NCBI RefSeq assembly: GCF_027596085.1 | Contig: NC_072457.1 | Coordinates: forward strand, 28,594,287-28,658,286 | From: Anoplopoma fimbria | Lineage: Eukaryota > Chordata > Actinopteri > Perciformes > Anoplopomatidae | Direction: 5' to 3' | Length of the DNA: 64,000 nucleotides | Part shown: positions 1-10,559 of the stretch, piece by piece | Numbering within the stretch: the first letter of the stretch is position 1 | How the letters are laid out: each line of letters starts with the position of its first letter | Notes under the pieces: model-generated | Database searches by the model: none | What the model was told of the DNA's origin: nothing | Seen by the model: only the letters and a program-made list of their open reading frames with translations | Program-made: the position numbers and the translations under genes

Positions 1-253
1 TTCTTGCTCTCATTGGCATCTAATAGAAACACTTGATTTTATTTGTTGTTTTCTATACTTTGTAGGAATAATGTCACAGCTAGCATGTAAATAGTTAGGA
101 AAATGTGTTTAAATGAGGTTGTTTGGACAGAGCCTTGAATTATTTGTTTACCCTCCGTGTTATTCCCACATGTACTTTGTCCTCAGGGGTATTTAAAGTT
201 CACTGTCATTTACACCTTGTGGTAAACTTTGTTCCCTCTCCCTCCCCACACAG

Positions 254-336
254 TGTGCCCTGCTGGATGGAAACCTGGAAGCGACACCATCATCCCCGAC
301 GTGCAGAAGAGCAAAGCCTTCTTCTCCAAGCAGTAA
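254..336 (+). CDS. prdx2: Peroxiredoxin (2-Cys, PRDX2-like), terminal coding exon, partial
   Basis: Last exon of a typical 2-Cys peroxiredoxin, a cytosolic thiol peroxidase that reduces H2O2 and organic hydroperoxides using thioredoxin. A CACACAG acceptor precedes position 254; the exon enters in phase 1 and reads [16 protein letters not shown] then a tail ending FFSKQ, with TAA at 334-336. VCPAGWKPG holds the resolving cysteine that pairs with the peroxidatic cysteine of the partner subunit. The other exons lie to the left, outside the window. Assignment to PRDX2 rather than PRDX1 or PRDX4 rests mainly on the neighbour junb, as in human 19p13. The C-terminal YF motif of sensitive vertebrate peroxiredoxins reads FF here. 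A likely poly(A) signal, ATTAAA, is at 630-635. Confidence 0.85.
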
Positions 337-1585
337 ATGGGGAAAGATCTTCTGGCTGACTTCCTAACCATAGCACTTACCTTCAGATGAGATGTGTTCC
401 TGTGAAGCAGTATCTAATGGCGTCCAATCTAAAGTATTAAACCCAACAAATCTTTCTAACCTTGTTAGATTAATCTTTTGTTGCCGATCTTTATCTTTGT
501 ACGTCCAGTGTACAATTGGTGGGGCGACCTCATAGTCTCAAGCACTGAAACTATCGTTTTGTTCCATTTTCAGAAAAAAAAGTATTGATATTTTTCCTTG
601 CTGTAATTTAATGATCTGCTACCATCTTTATTAAAACAGTGGGTAAATTGTGACTTAAGTGTGTTTTTGTCTGTACATTATACTGTGTACGTTGTTCCAC
701 GTGTGCCCTCTGGGTGGCGCCATAGATCTTCCTGAATCTGTTCTTGGTGTCTACTTGTTTGGTGATTTAACAACTTGGAAGAAATATGCCAACAGACATT
801 TTTGGGATTAAGTTGGTGTACCGGTCCTGGGCCTGGCTGAGGATCTGAGTACGTCACGGGGCAGTGAAGTGTTGGTTAATGTTGGAGTTACTGAGTGACT
901 CAGACAAACAACCTGACGTTGCCAAATGTCTCTGAGGCTCGTTGGGAAAGATTGGACTGTCCCAGCTACCAAGTCTTTTCAGTGTTAGAGGAGAATAGTC
1001 ATCCATAGGCATCCTAAATATTTCCAGTGTAATGACTTTGCTTTTTTTTCTTTCTTCTGTCATTCACTGATGAAGTAATTTACACACACTCACACTCACA
1101 CTCACACACAGTATTAGCAGTTCAAACACAGGAGATTATTCCACCTTTACTGTCTCTTTCTGGACAAACATCAAAGTATTAACATTAAATATATATCTTT
1201 TCAAACACAACTTTGTGTGTCATTTTCACTTAAGTAAAAACATAAACTTGTATCATTGCTCTTCAGATTGAATAGTCTTCATTGTGGGTTGTAGTTGATA
1301 TAGTTTATTATTGGGTAATTCCTGCATGATTGCTACTTATAATTTGTGACCTCTACTCGCCTACATATATTTCTAAATGTTTTTTTGTTGACACCAATTC
1401 TTGTAATACCTCACCAGCTCTTCATCATCAGAAAGTCTGTTCTGCTTGTTTGTCTGGAACTTTATTTCAACTTTTTTTTTTTTTCTTTCCTGAGCTAGTG
1501 TTCTCACGACTTGTTTTGGGAAATTGAAAGCTGATTGGGGAAACTCCCTTAACTCAAATAAACCGCTCATTGACGAGCCTCTATA
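337..1585. other. prdx2 3' UTR and intergenic DNA
   Basis: No coding region seen. The first part is probably the prdx2 3' UTR, ending near the ATTAAA at 630-635. The rest is ordinary AT-rich spacer before the (CA)n tract. junb transcripts may extend into this region from the other side, since prdx2 and junb converge. Confidence 0.5.
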
Positions 1586-1611
1586 CACATACACACATAC
1601 ACACACACACA

Positions 1612-1670
<59 letters not shown>

Positions 1671-1696
1671 ACACACACAGACACACACACACACAC

Positions 1697-1729
<33 letters not shown>
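1586..1729. repeat. (CA)n microsatellite, interrupted
   Basis: About 140 bp of CA dinucleotides with CATA and CAGA interruptions. It lies between the convergent 3' ends of prdx2 and junb and could fall inside a long junb 3' UTR, where it would be transcribed as (UG)n. Confidence 0.95.
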
Positions 1730-2296
1730 TTGTGGTTGAAGGGGAGAGAGCAGCATTTGTGACGGGTAATGTAGGAGGGAGTTCCCGGAAACCTTCTCTT
1801 TGTATGACGTTTGACAGCTCACAATGACCATATATGGACTGACGCATGTACGTCAATTGGGAAACAATCCTACGCTGGGACGTCTCCAAACGTCAAGCAA
1901 AACTTTAAGTGCTGACAAGAAGACATGGTTACATTAAGGAGAATTACCGTAATCACCCCCAAAGGAGAAACAACACGTGTCTTTTAGTTTCATACTTTCA
2001 TTTACTTAAATATATATACTGTACAAGTAAAAAACACAGGCTCATCAGACTCAACCTGACGAATAACTTACATAGGAATGTGTATCACACAATTAAAGTA
2101 AAATGTAAACGACGACACTTTCAAAAAAAAAAATCAAAAATGCCCAAAGTGTTTTATCTTCCAGCCGCAGATGCAGGTCCAGGTCGCTCCTACAGACCTG
2201 TATAAAGTCAATGTTCTCTGTAATGTCAGTGCAGTTGTTGTCCAGTGTTTGTGTTGTTTATTTGTCTTTTTTTAAAAAGTGCTTGTTCTTTCCTCT

Positions 2297-3289
2297 TCAA
2301 TAAGACTTGACTTTGGGCGCTAACATGAGCTGGCAGCCACTGCTCACATGCGTCATGACTTTCTGTTTGAGTTGCGCCACCTGCTCCCTCAGCACGGAGG
2401 CCGTGTTGGACAGCCCGGCGTTGTCCGTCTTTAACACCTTCACCTTGTCCTCCAGCCGGGAGATACGCTCCAGTTTGCGCCTCCGACACTTGGATGCAGC
2501 CAGCCGGTTCCTCAGCCTCTTGCGTTCGGCTTTCATGCGGTCCTGGTTGTCCAAATCGATGGGGGACATGGGAGGAGAGCCGTCGCTGCTCTGCATGTCC
2601 GGGACCGTCTGTGGCTCCTCTTTGAGCACTCCGTACCGCTGGGAGTGCATCCCTGCTCCCACCAGGGAGTGCTGGAAGTGGTGGGACCCGTGTGGAATGG
2701 GCTGGTGCTGCTGGTGGTACTGGTGGTGTGGTAGGTAGCTGATGGTGGTGGAGGGGTAGCTGTTCAGGGTGGTGTACTCCAGTGGGTCTGGCTGCATGGA
2801 GATGGAGGAGCCGAACACGGAGGCTGGAGCCGGGCCTCCTCCTCCTCCTCCTCCTCCTCCTCCTCCTCCTCCTCCTCCGCAGCCGCCGATGGACACGTTT
2901 GGAGGCGCCATCTGGTTCATCTTGTGGAGGTCGTCCAGCGCCTTCACGAAGCCCTCTGCGAAGCCTTCCTGCTCCTCTGTGATCCCCCGGTAGAGGAACT
3001 GAGCCGGCGTCGGCGTGGTGGTGATGACCCCGTTGCTGTTCTGGATGATCAGTCGCTCCAGGTCCGGAGAGGCGAGCTTCAGGGAGCCCGGGTCCGAAGC
3101 CCCGGAGGAGGAGAAGAAGTCCCCGTCTGAACGCAGCTGTGGTTTGAAGTTCGAGTTCCGATAAGAGTCGGAGAAGTTCAAGTTCATATTCTGCTTGAGC
3201 AGCTTGTAGTCTTGCAGGGCTGCTCCTGGATGGCCATAAGCAGAGAGAAACGAGTCGTCATAAAAAGGCTGTTCCATTATTGTGGACAT
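2297..3289 (-). CDS. junb: JunB, AP-1 bZIP transcription factor
   Basis: Complete intronless ORF of 330 aa, as expected for Jun genes. JunB dimerises with Fos/ATF partners and binds TPA-response elements in the nucleus as an immediate-early regulator. The N-terminus reads [14 protein letters not shown]; the delta/transactivation part contains [12 protein letters not shown] and the Jun signature [27 protein letters not shown] favours JunB over c-Jun. KEEPQTVPD and [10 protein letters not shown] precede the DNA-binding domain. The basic region (about 252-275) includes [17 protein letters not shown], followed by a zipper with leucines at 279, 286, 293, 300 and 307, exactly seven apart. A run of 15 glycines sits mid-protein. 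Teleosts often carry two junb copies; I cannot tell a from b here. Confidence 0.97.
   Translation of the reverse strand: MSTIMEQPFYDDSFLSAYGHPGAALQDYKLLKQNMNLNFSDSYRNSNFKPQLRSDGDFFSSSGASDPGSLKLASPDLERLIIQNSNGVITTTPTPAQFLYRGITEEQEGFAEGFVKALDDLHKMNQMAPPNVSIGGCGGGGGGGGGGGGGGGPAPASVFGSSISMQPDPLEYTTLNSYPSTTISYLPHHQYHQQHQPIPHGSHHFQHSLVGAGMHSQRYGVLKEEPQTVPDMQSSDGSPPMSPIDLDNQDRMKAERKRLRNRLAASKCRRRKLERISRLEDKVKVLKTDNAGLSNTASVLREQVAQLKQKVMTHVSSGCQLMLAPKVKSY
2834..2878 (-). repeat. (GGA)n codon repeat encoding 15 glycines in JunB
   Basis: Fifteen consecutive glycine codons (14 GGA and one GGC) form an in-frame trinucleotide microsatellite within junb. It lies in the linker between the transactivation region and the bZIP domain. 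Human JunB has its own, differently placed glycine-rich stretches, so the exact length is probably lineage-specific and polymorphic. Confidence 0.95.
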
Positions 3290-3585
3290 ATTTCAGAATA
3301 CAAGTCAAATACAAGCCTGGACACCGAGGCTGTAGTGTCCAAAATGATTCAATCCAGCACAAAGTCCTTATACTGAAGAGCAAAGCTATGAAAAAAACAG
3401 AGCAAAACTTCCAAAATAGTGGAACTGTACTGTACCAAGTCGTCGATTTGTGTCTTTATGTTGTCCCGTGACTAACTCAGGTGTTTTTTTTGACTCCACT
3501 CCTCTTTTTTTTTCTCTTCTCTGCTCTGAAACTGAGCTCTTCTCGTTTCCTCTGTAGTGCCAGGCGGCCGCAGCGCTCTGCTCTA

Positions 3586-3591
3586 CTTATA
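3586..3591 (-). promoter_or_regulatory. TATA box of junb
   Basis: On the minus strand the sequence reads GATATAAGTAG, a good TATA element about 295 bp upstream of the junb ATG. This predicts transcription start near 3555-3562 and a 5' UTR of about 270 nt. A CCAAT box lies about 40 bp further upstream, the usual spacing. Confidence 0.7.
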
Positions 3592-3627
3592 TCATCCGCT
3601 TCCTAGTGCGCTCCGAGCGGCCTTCTG

Positions 3628-3632
3628 ATTGG
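3628..3632 (-). promoter_or_regulatory. CCAAT box upstream of junb
   Basis: The minus strand reads CCAATCAG (NF-Y type) about 40 bp upstream of the TATA box, in a GC-rich proximal promoter. Confidence 0.5.
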
Positions 3633-3681
3633 TGGTTTCTCGCTCCGTGGTCCACGCCTCCGGGAAGTCAGACACGCACAC

Positions 3682-3689
3682 TGACGTCG
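3682..3689. promoter_or_regulatory. CRE-like site (TGACGTCG) upstream of junb
   Basis: TGACGTCG differs from the palindromic CRE by one base and lies about 120 bp upstream of the predicted junb start site. A CTCCGGGAA stretch near 3656-3665, resembling a STAT half-palindrome, lies between it and the CCAAT box. CRE/ATF and STAT control of JUNB is known in mammals; function here is inferred. Confidence 0.4.
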
Positions 3690-3980
3690 ATGCCGGGATC
3701 GAGGACTGTCAACAGACGAGGCCTGTTCAACGTGGGAGAGAGAGAGAGAGACTCAACCAGGGATAGAGCAGAAACAAGTGCACATCCACACTCCTCACTG
3801 CTTATTAAAACACTTTGAATGTGTCTCCATAAACACACTGAGTCTGATCCAGCTGGAGGCCTCACGGGTCAAAAGGTCAAACACTCAACAGCTTCTCCTT
3901 GTTACACTCAGCACCAAGGCCAGCAGTAAGGATATATAGTCTGGTGCTGAGTCATATTGTCCAAACTGATATCGGTAGGT

Positions 3981-3990
3981 CCATATTTGG
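3981..3990. promoter_or_regulatory. CArG box (serum response element) upstream of junb
   Basis: CCATATTTGG is an exact match to CC(A/T)6GG, the serum response factor site, about 425 bp upstream of the predicted junb start site. SRF control is a hallmark of immediate-early genes including JUNB. The surrounding 3960-4140 block is moderately GC-rich and non-repetitive, as expected for an upstream enhancer. Confidence 0.5.
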
Positions 3991-4199
3991 GTATCCTGGC
4001 GCACCAGTTCCTCCTCCCTGACAGGACCGGGAAGCCAATCCCATGTTGGCCCGCATCCAGCATCCAGCTCCCTGGGATGTGGGAGGCGGAGGAGGTGCTG
4101 GCTGCCTCCAGCCCCGCAGGCAGGGAGAGGACGGGGTAGGTGGCGTAAACTCTTGGGCGTGATGTCTTCAAAAGAAATGCATGAAACATAATGTCTGTC

Positions 4200-7100
4200 T
4201 GGCAAAGGAAGACGTGTGCTCGGGGTATTAGACTGAACTGAAGTGATAAAAGAAATATTTAAAGAGAATTAAAAAAATTATAATTTAGAGTTATATAATT
4301 ATGTTATTAGGCTGCTCATACAACGAGTTCAGTGTTGCTCACCATGAACTGTACTTATAAATAATATTCTAGCAATAAGGTAGTTGTACCTATCATTAAA
4401 AAATAAACAATAGTAGTAATTGGAGCTGACTATAGCCAGTGTGTATTTTACTACTTTTCTTCTTCTCCACTTTCCTGTTTTTATTAAGTGCACTGAACTG
4501 AATAGTAATTAAGGGAGCGTAAACACGTGACGGGCCTTTAAGGTAGGCCATGTTAGAGTAAAGACATGTCCCTTGGACTGAACACCTGTTTGATAGAAAG
4601 ACGTCTTTGTCTTCTCTATATGGTAATGACCTCTGAATCACTTCCCAGAGGGCCATGCGCCCACGCACGTTCATATCAGTCTAGTTCGACTTTTCACCTC
4701 TCCTCAGGTCACATGTGTGAGTTTCTCTCATCATGACAGCACCTTATACACCTTTTTATGTAGCACCATCTTAAGCGTAATTTTTCTAATGTACAATTTT
4801 AGATAAGATAAGGCTGTTCTTAGTCAAAGAAGTCGCTTTCTAAATTGAATTAAAGGAGTAGTTCACTTGTAATGGAAATCCATTATGTTTTCACCAACTC
4901 AAACCCTTTACAGATGTAACATTGACCAGTTGGAAGATAATGGGAGTATCACACAATTGCATTGTGGGTAAAACAGTCAAATCATAACTATATTTTTTTA
5001 TAGATCTCAGCACGGACATGTGGTGGCAAATTAGGTAATTACTGGATTTTTGGACTCATGGTGTGATTGTTGTGTAGGAATTTGACGGACATTTTACAGT
5101 TTCTTCTATTGAGTTATTGTCTGTAGTTTAGGCTTTAAAGGGACACCACAGTGTTTTGGTAATGCAGTACCATGCCTTTAGCGGACTCACAAAGGATGGA
5201 TTAAATATGTTGAGATATTAAGACTTTTAGTACAATTCAAGTTCCAAAAACACAAAATCCTACATTTCCAATAATTAAAACAACAGCATTTCTCTTTAGA
5301 CCCACATAGCCTTTTTAATGACCTTCTAGCAAACTCAACCCTGATGACATCACCTGGGTTATTTTGCTATGACTTGACAAAACTCCATGCAGAGCCACAG
5401 GAGAGATCATACAATTGTTTTCCCAGGCTGAGCAGTACTTTAATGTGAATATGATGGATACTAAATATGGGGTCAAACAGGTTAAACTCTTCTTTTTTAA
5501 ATTAGGTTTCCTTAATATATTAAGACCAGGTTGACCTTTGAACCTTTGCCACCACCTTTGCACCAATGCTCATCTTACCTGAAGTGATAAATCAGCTGAC
5601 CCTCACCAGACCTGCGGCATTTTTCTATGACATTGACGGAATTAAGGCAATTTTTTATAAATATATATGAAGCAACATCGGCAGCATCCTGTGCACTCCC
5701 TCAGTTAGTAGGAATCGAGCGCTGCAGTTTGGCCAGCGGTTACATGGCGGTCAGTTTGGGCCGAGCTCCTCCCACTGAATCAGCGCTCTGATGGGCCGTT
5801 GTCGTGAGGAGAAACGTCAGGGGAAGCAGAGAAACAGAAGTAGTTTCAGGGAAACAGAGTGAAGTATCACTCAGTGGTCAGTTCCAGTTTCAGAGTGACC
5901 TCATCCACTTCACTAAAGGTTACTGTAGTCACGAAGCCATGACCTCTTATCGCATGTGGTTTGTTGAACATTTGCATCCGATTAGATCATAGATAGGAGG
6001 AAGATTCTTATAAATATTTCATTAGATTAATATATTGTCAGCCAGCTCTTCTCTTTGTGTCTTAGTATGTGACTGAGGATTTCGGGCCTTAAATCAGATT
6101 GTGTGAGGACAATATAAAAGTATTTTTTTGCTTGTTGTTGCTAAATGTGCATGAACGAAGCTCTGCTATATATATATTATTATTTACATGTGACTTTCCT
6201 ACTCGAGACCCATAATTGGCTTTGAGGCTCTGAACAATTTCTTGCTCGCATGCGCTTCATTTCATGCAGCTGTGCACCAGAATTCACAGTTGCACAGTTC
6301 AAACACCTCATACACGCAATTCTGTCACGTCCTTTGAGCGCCGGTGTGATTCAGGTCGACAGTAGGGCAATAAAGAACAACAGCAGCAGCAGAAATATGA
6401 AAGACATTAAAGCAACAGAGGAGCGTGTAGGTGCAATCACCTACGGTGGTACAGACGGCGCCCGTGGCTGAGCCATATAAAGACGCTTCTCTGTTCTTCA
6501 TTGGCTGTTTGATCATCACATGATGTCTGCTGGCTGTGCCCAGGAGAGAGGAGTGAACTGTCGGAGGTAGAAGTCCGCAATAGCATACATGATAGGAAAT
6601 AACTGAATATGGCACATTGTACTGTAAGTGTGTCATTTATAATAAAGTCTAAATGTCAACAACACATCTGGTCTTTTTCAGTTATGAATCATGCTTCCCA
6701 TATATGTATTTTTTTTTACAGAGAATTAAATTATCTGGAACTAGCCAGGACTGCTGACTGAGCTTATTAAACCAACAGAGTGAGGTGAATTGCAAAATCA
6801 CTAAGGAATCTCAGAATGAGTTTACAAAGAAATGAGAGGTAGCTCAATCAGAATTTTGGATATGGATTCACATTGTCTGTAATTGCTAAAATAATTGATT
6901 TTGCTTTCATGAATGTTCACTCATCAGAAAAAATTAAAAATCTTGTTTGTCCTTCACTCACTTTCCAAACAAAACTTTTGTCAGAAGTGGACACAACTGA
7001 GGAACGCCTGAAAGCTGCTGATGTTCATTTGGCCTTCATCACGACTTTAACTCCCTCCTTCCCCTCTCGCCTCCCACCACAACCTCTGCAGCGTGTTCAG

Positions 7101-7430
7101 GCACTAAATCACTGGCCGGCTTTATTAAATGAACCAGAAGTAACATGGCTCCTGCGTCTTTGGCAAGGTCTTCCACGCTGGAAGCTCAGTGACCTGGAAG
7201 CGGCCTGTAGGTGTGGTGAGTCAGGTAGGGGTGTTCGTCGGGGCAAAGAGCTGGCTGTCCCCGCGAGGAGAGGACAGCTCACACAGCAGCATATTAAGTC
7301 AGAAGACTGTTAGTCCTTTAAAGAGTGTGTGGGTCACTTAAATTAATGCTAACAAGCAGCCGTCGTCAATCCCTCCTCCACCCCCTCCTCTCCTCCGTGA
7401 ACCGAACCCCATCCCTGCACTAAAAAGCCT
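4200..7430. other. Gene-free spacer upstream of junb
   Basis: No exon, RNA gene or named repeat recognised. Mostly AT-rich DNA with a short CAG run near 6380. An open stretch at about 6873-7313 (+) lacks an ATG start, splice context or recognisable domain and was not called. Confidence 0.4.
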
Positions 7431-7800
7431 TTTTTCTTCTTCTTCTTCCCCCTCATCGTTATCTGGCTGCCCGTGGGAAATTGAACCGCCTTGTGCATGT
7501 AATCGCTTTAATGAAGGCATGTTTAATCAGCATATTCTTCGTCTGTAGCTCCCAGATAGTGCCAAGGAGCCTTGTAGCAACGAGAGACCTTTAGCACAAG
7601 ACAGGATGATTGCTGGGGCCAAATGAGTGTGGCAGGAAAAGACAGTCGGACCCAGCTGTCCCCCCGGGCTGACGTAACGCATATGGAGCTGTCCTTCCCA
7701 CTTCCCCTCCATCTACGCGGATGCTTAAACTCCCTGTCACTCTGCCAGTCTGTAAAAATGGCAAACGGCAAGAACTGGGGGGTTTAATTAGGTTTAATCT
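7430..7800. promoter_or_regulatory. Candidate conserved non-coding element
   Basis: About 370 bp of complex, non-repetitive sequence of balanced composition, with homeodomain-type TTTAATTAGG and CTTTAATGAA motifs. It stands out from the AT-rich, microsatellite-laden surroundings. No reading frame makes sense as protein. The call rests only on texture and must be tested by cross-species alignment. Confidence 0.2.
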
Positions 7801-8269
7801 GATTTTACACGCCCATTTGGTTTATTAATTGAGCTGTCTTTTTGTCTGAAAAAGACAAAAATATGAACTTGGTTATGAGTGGGGGGTGAATCTGTGAGCA
7901 TATAGCAGGGTTAACTGTGAGGATGGCTATTCTTTTTATATACTTCAGTCTATCTGAGATCCTGGCTTCCTTTGTTTTGTTGTCAAATGAGAGCAAGAGT
8001 TTACTGACGGAGGTGATTAAGAGGACAAACACTCATTTTCAAACGCACCCAAACAAGACACATCATATGTTTACTGTGACTGTGTTGCTATGAAGGCTGA
8101 TATACTGTGACTAAAAGGTTGCTCACAGTGCTGAGACGTTGTTTAATGTATTTAAACCTTTAGTACATAAACATACTTGTATAAAACAATGTATGTCTTA
8201 TTAGGCAGCAGAGCGCCACCTGGGCATTTGTGTATTAGTTTTACGCTACAATTAGCCACACAGAGATGG

Positions 8270-8650
8270 CAACTGATTTGATCTAAATTGGTGGATCATG
8301 GAGGAGAGGAGGGATATATTGCGGATGCTCGATTCCTCTGTCTGTCTTCTGCTGATACTTCCCCTTAGTGACAGAATAGGAGAAGTGAATGTGAGGTGGC
8401 ATGAGGCCAGGGTGTGGAGGATTTGGGTACACCGCATTTTCATTTCCTCAATAAGTTGCGGTAATGGGCCAGATGCGGTGCCAGTGTGGCAACGCCGCGC
8501 TTTGAAATGGTTCAAGTCAGGAATCATGCTAACGGACGAACCAGATCAACAGAGATGTCTCATAAGTGGCTCCAAATGCTTTGTGAGCCCATTCTTCAAT
8601 AGGAAAAGTATTATTGGCCCTTCCGCTCTTTATACAGGATGTTAGATATG
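8270..8650. promoter_or_regulatory. Candidate conserved non-coding element
   Basis: A further 380-bp block of complex sequence. A 115-codon open frame runs through it but resembles no protein family and has no clear splice signals. It could be a distal enhancer in the junb-hook2 interval; this is inference from composition only. Confidence 0.2.
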
Positions 8651-8884
8651 ATTTTAAATACCGCTACCTCAATAAGTCACATATTACTCATGGCTGTGTA
8701 AACCTTGTTGTTCGGTATAAAGTAGTAATTGTCAGCAGTGTGTTGGGTTGCTATGGACCTTTCTTCAAGGTGCTCTTTATTTAAAAAAAAAAGAAATCTT
8801 CATCTCTGCTAATATGCTAAACACATGTCCATTATACAATCATTACTAGAAGTCTGAGTCACACTCTTATCTCAAGCACACACT

Positions 8885-9130
8885 CTTAAAGGAATAGTTC
8901 AAACAGAAGATCAATGACACACTCCTGTTCGATGCAAGATTCAGTTATCTTAGCTTAGCATAAACACTGTTTTTAGGGGGAAACAGCTAGCCTGGCTCTG
9001 TCAAAAGGTTTAACAATACACATACCAGCACCTTAACTTGCACATCATATGTTGTTTCTTTAATTTAAACAAAAACCCACGTGTAAAAATGACAAATTGT
9101 GGTTTTAAAGGGGGTAATGGTGTCATTCTG
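8885..9130. repeat. Dispersed percomorph repeat (TTAGCTTAGCATAAA type)
   Basis: Contains AGGAATAGTTCA, TTAGCTTAGCATAAA and AAACAGCTAGCCTGGCTC in the order seen in a very common interspersed repeat of spiny-rayed fishes, recognised from memory. Related fragments occur near 15000-15100, 19620-19800 and, reversed, 24262-24360. The element class is uncertain. Confidence 0.5.
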
Positions 9131-9544
9131 AGACTCCAGTGTCCTGTCCTGTCAAGACGCTAGTGTTTATGCTAACCTAACAATCTCCTAAAGTCGTATT
9201 TAACAGACAATGTGAGGATGGTATTGTTACGTTTACACATCCTTTTAACATTTTTTTTACAAAGCCTTTATAGTTTAGTTTGGACTCCATGGGGTGAACA
9301 GTGCCACCTCAATGCCTTGTATGCAACTGTTCACATGCATGTTTTTGCATATCGACCATATGTTTTCTATGTTTTGTTTCCTTTTTATTCAAGATTCTCA
9401 AGATGAGGCTTTGTTGAGAAAGGAAATACACTGATTTTAGACACCAAAGTCTTGGGGAGTACTACTTTATTATTGAATATCATAGTAAAAAGCCATTTGT
9501 GGCTCAATGCTACACTAGCAGCTACTAGCATAACACACCCAAAT

Positions 9545-10130
9545 TTCAAGGATTCAAGGATCATTTGTTGTCATTATGTAACACAGGGATTCACAACGAA
9601 ATACAGTTGTAGTCCATTTGTAACACAGCAAACACATGACAAACAAAACAAATTCCTGTAGTGCATTTTTTTAATGCTTGTGTCACAAGTAATGTAAACA
9701 GCATCAACAAAAACAATTCTCTGTACAGATAGTATTGCTGACATAAAAAATTAAACATGAGAGAAAAAATCATTTTCCATCAAATGTGACTGTGTTTGAG
9801 CACCAAGCATCATGATGTAAACACACAGTCCACCATCTCAAGTGCAGCTTGATCCTGGATGAACTATGGAGTCAGGTCTCTTTGAAGATGTGGGCTCAAC
9901 TGTCACGGCCCCTTGCTGCTTTCATACATCTTATTTTTCTGCGACCGGGCATCAGACAACCAGCGGTAGGCTGGGTAGTGGAGTAACCTAAGGTCCTAGC
10001 TGGGTTAGCTTAGCTTCCAAATCTGCTCTCCTTCCTCTCTTCCCTTGGGCAGTTTGGTGGTGTTTGGTCCAGCGTGTCTGGTGGGTTGGTCAGCTGTGGG
10101 CGGTGATCGTCTCAAAGTCTGCTGCACTAA
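9545..10130 (-). mobile_element. Non-LTR retroposon debris, probably L2-like
   Basis: Read on the minus strand, the block ends in a TTCGTTGTGAATCCC... ATGACAACAAATGATCCTTGAATCCTTGA-like tail typical of fish non-LTR elements. Upstream it has a stretch reminiscent of the start of L2-type ORFs (GCTAACCCAGCTAGGACC, CCCGGTCGCAGAAA). No intact ORF remains, so it appears internally deleted and dead. Confidence 0.35.
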
Positions 10131-10332
10131 ATCAAAACCCCATGCTTCCTTTTCAGATGTTGATGAATGTATTCCGTCTTAGGCCATAAGTGATAAACAC
10201 CAAAAAAACAAACAAATAAAGACAAAAAAATAAGTATCGTAATTCAGTAGGAGTAAAATGGACATCCAACTATTTTCTGTGTTCATTTGACTAAAACAAA
10301 AGAAAATGGTGACTGTCGTATGACAACACACA

Positions 10333-10505
10333 TCAGTAAAGTGGTTTCACAGCTCGCCAGGTAGAAAGCAGATGCACCTCTGGATGACTGGACAGCTGGC
10401 TAACATTAGGTAGCTTGTCCTTCTCAGCAGCATTGGGGAGGGAGGCAGAGGGACTGTTAGACCCAGAGCTGCCACTGGCCATCAGCCCGTTGGTCAGCTC
10501 ATTTT
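10333..10505 (-). CDS. Orphan terminal exon-like ORF, unknown protein
   Basis: After a CAG acceptor preceded by a weak pyrimidine tract, the minus strand is open for 56 codons to a TGA. It begins NELTNGLMASGSSGSNSPSA and ends HLLSTWRAVKPLY. The Ser/Gly/Asn-rich start and balanced codon use look coding, but I recognise no family. No partner exon was found upstream on the minus strand, and the sequence just downstream is retroposon debris. It could be the last exon of an unseen gene, a pseudogene fragment or a chance ORF. Confidence 0.3.
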
Positions 10506-10559
10506 CTGTGACCAGAGTAGCAGTAAAGCATGGTGGAATTAGCGAGCAAGCTTACGTTC

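Noticed and set aside
1373..1889. Minus-strand ORFs of 102-152 codons with Cys/Val repeats
   Set aside because: Translated (CA)n microsatellite, not protein.
6873..7313. Plus-strand open frame of 146 codons
   Set aside because: No ATG start, no domain, no splice context.
8298..8645. Plus-strand 115-codon ORF
   Set aside because: No recognisable family or splice signals; kept only as a possible non-coding element.
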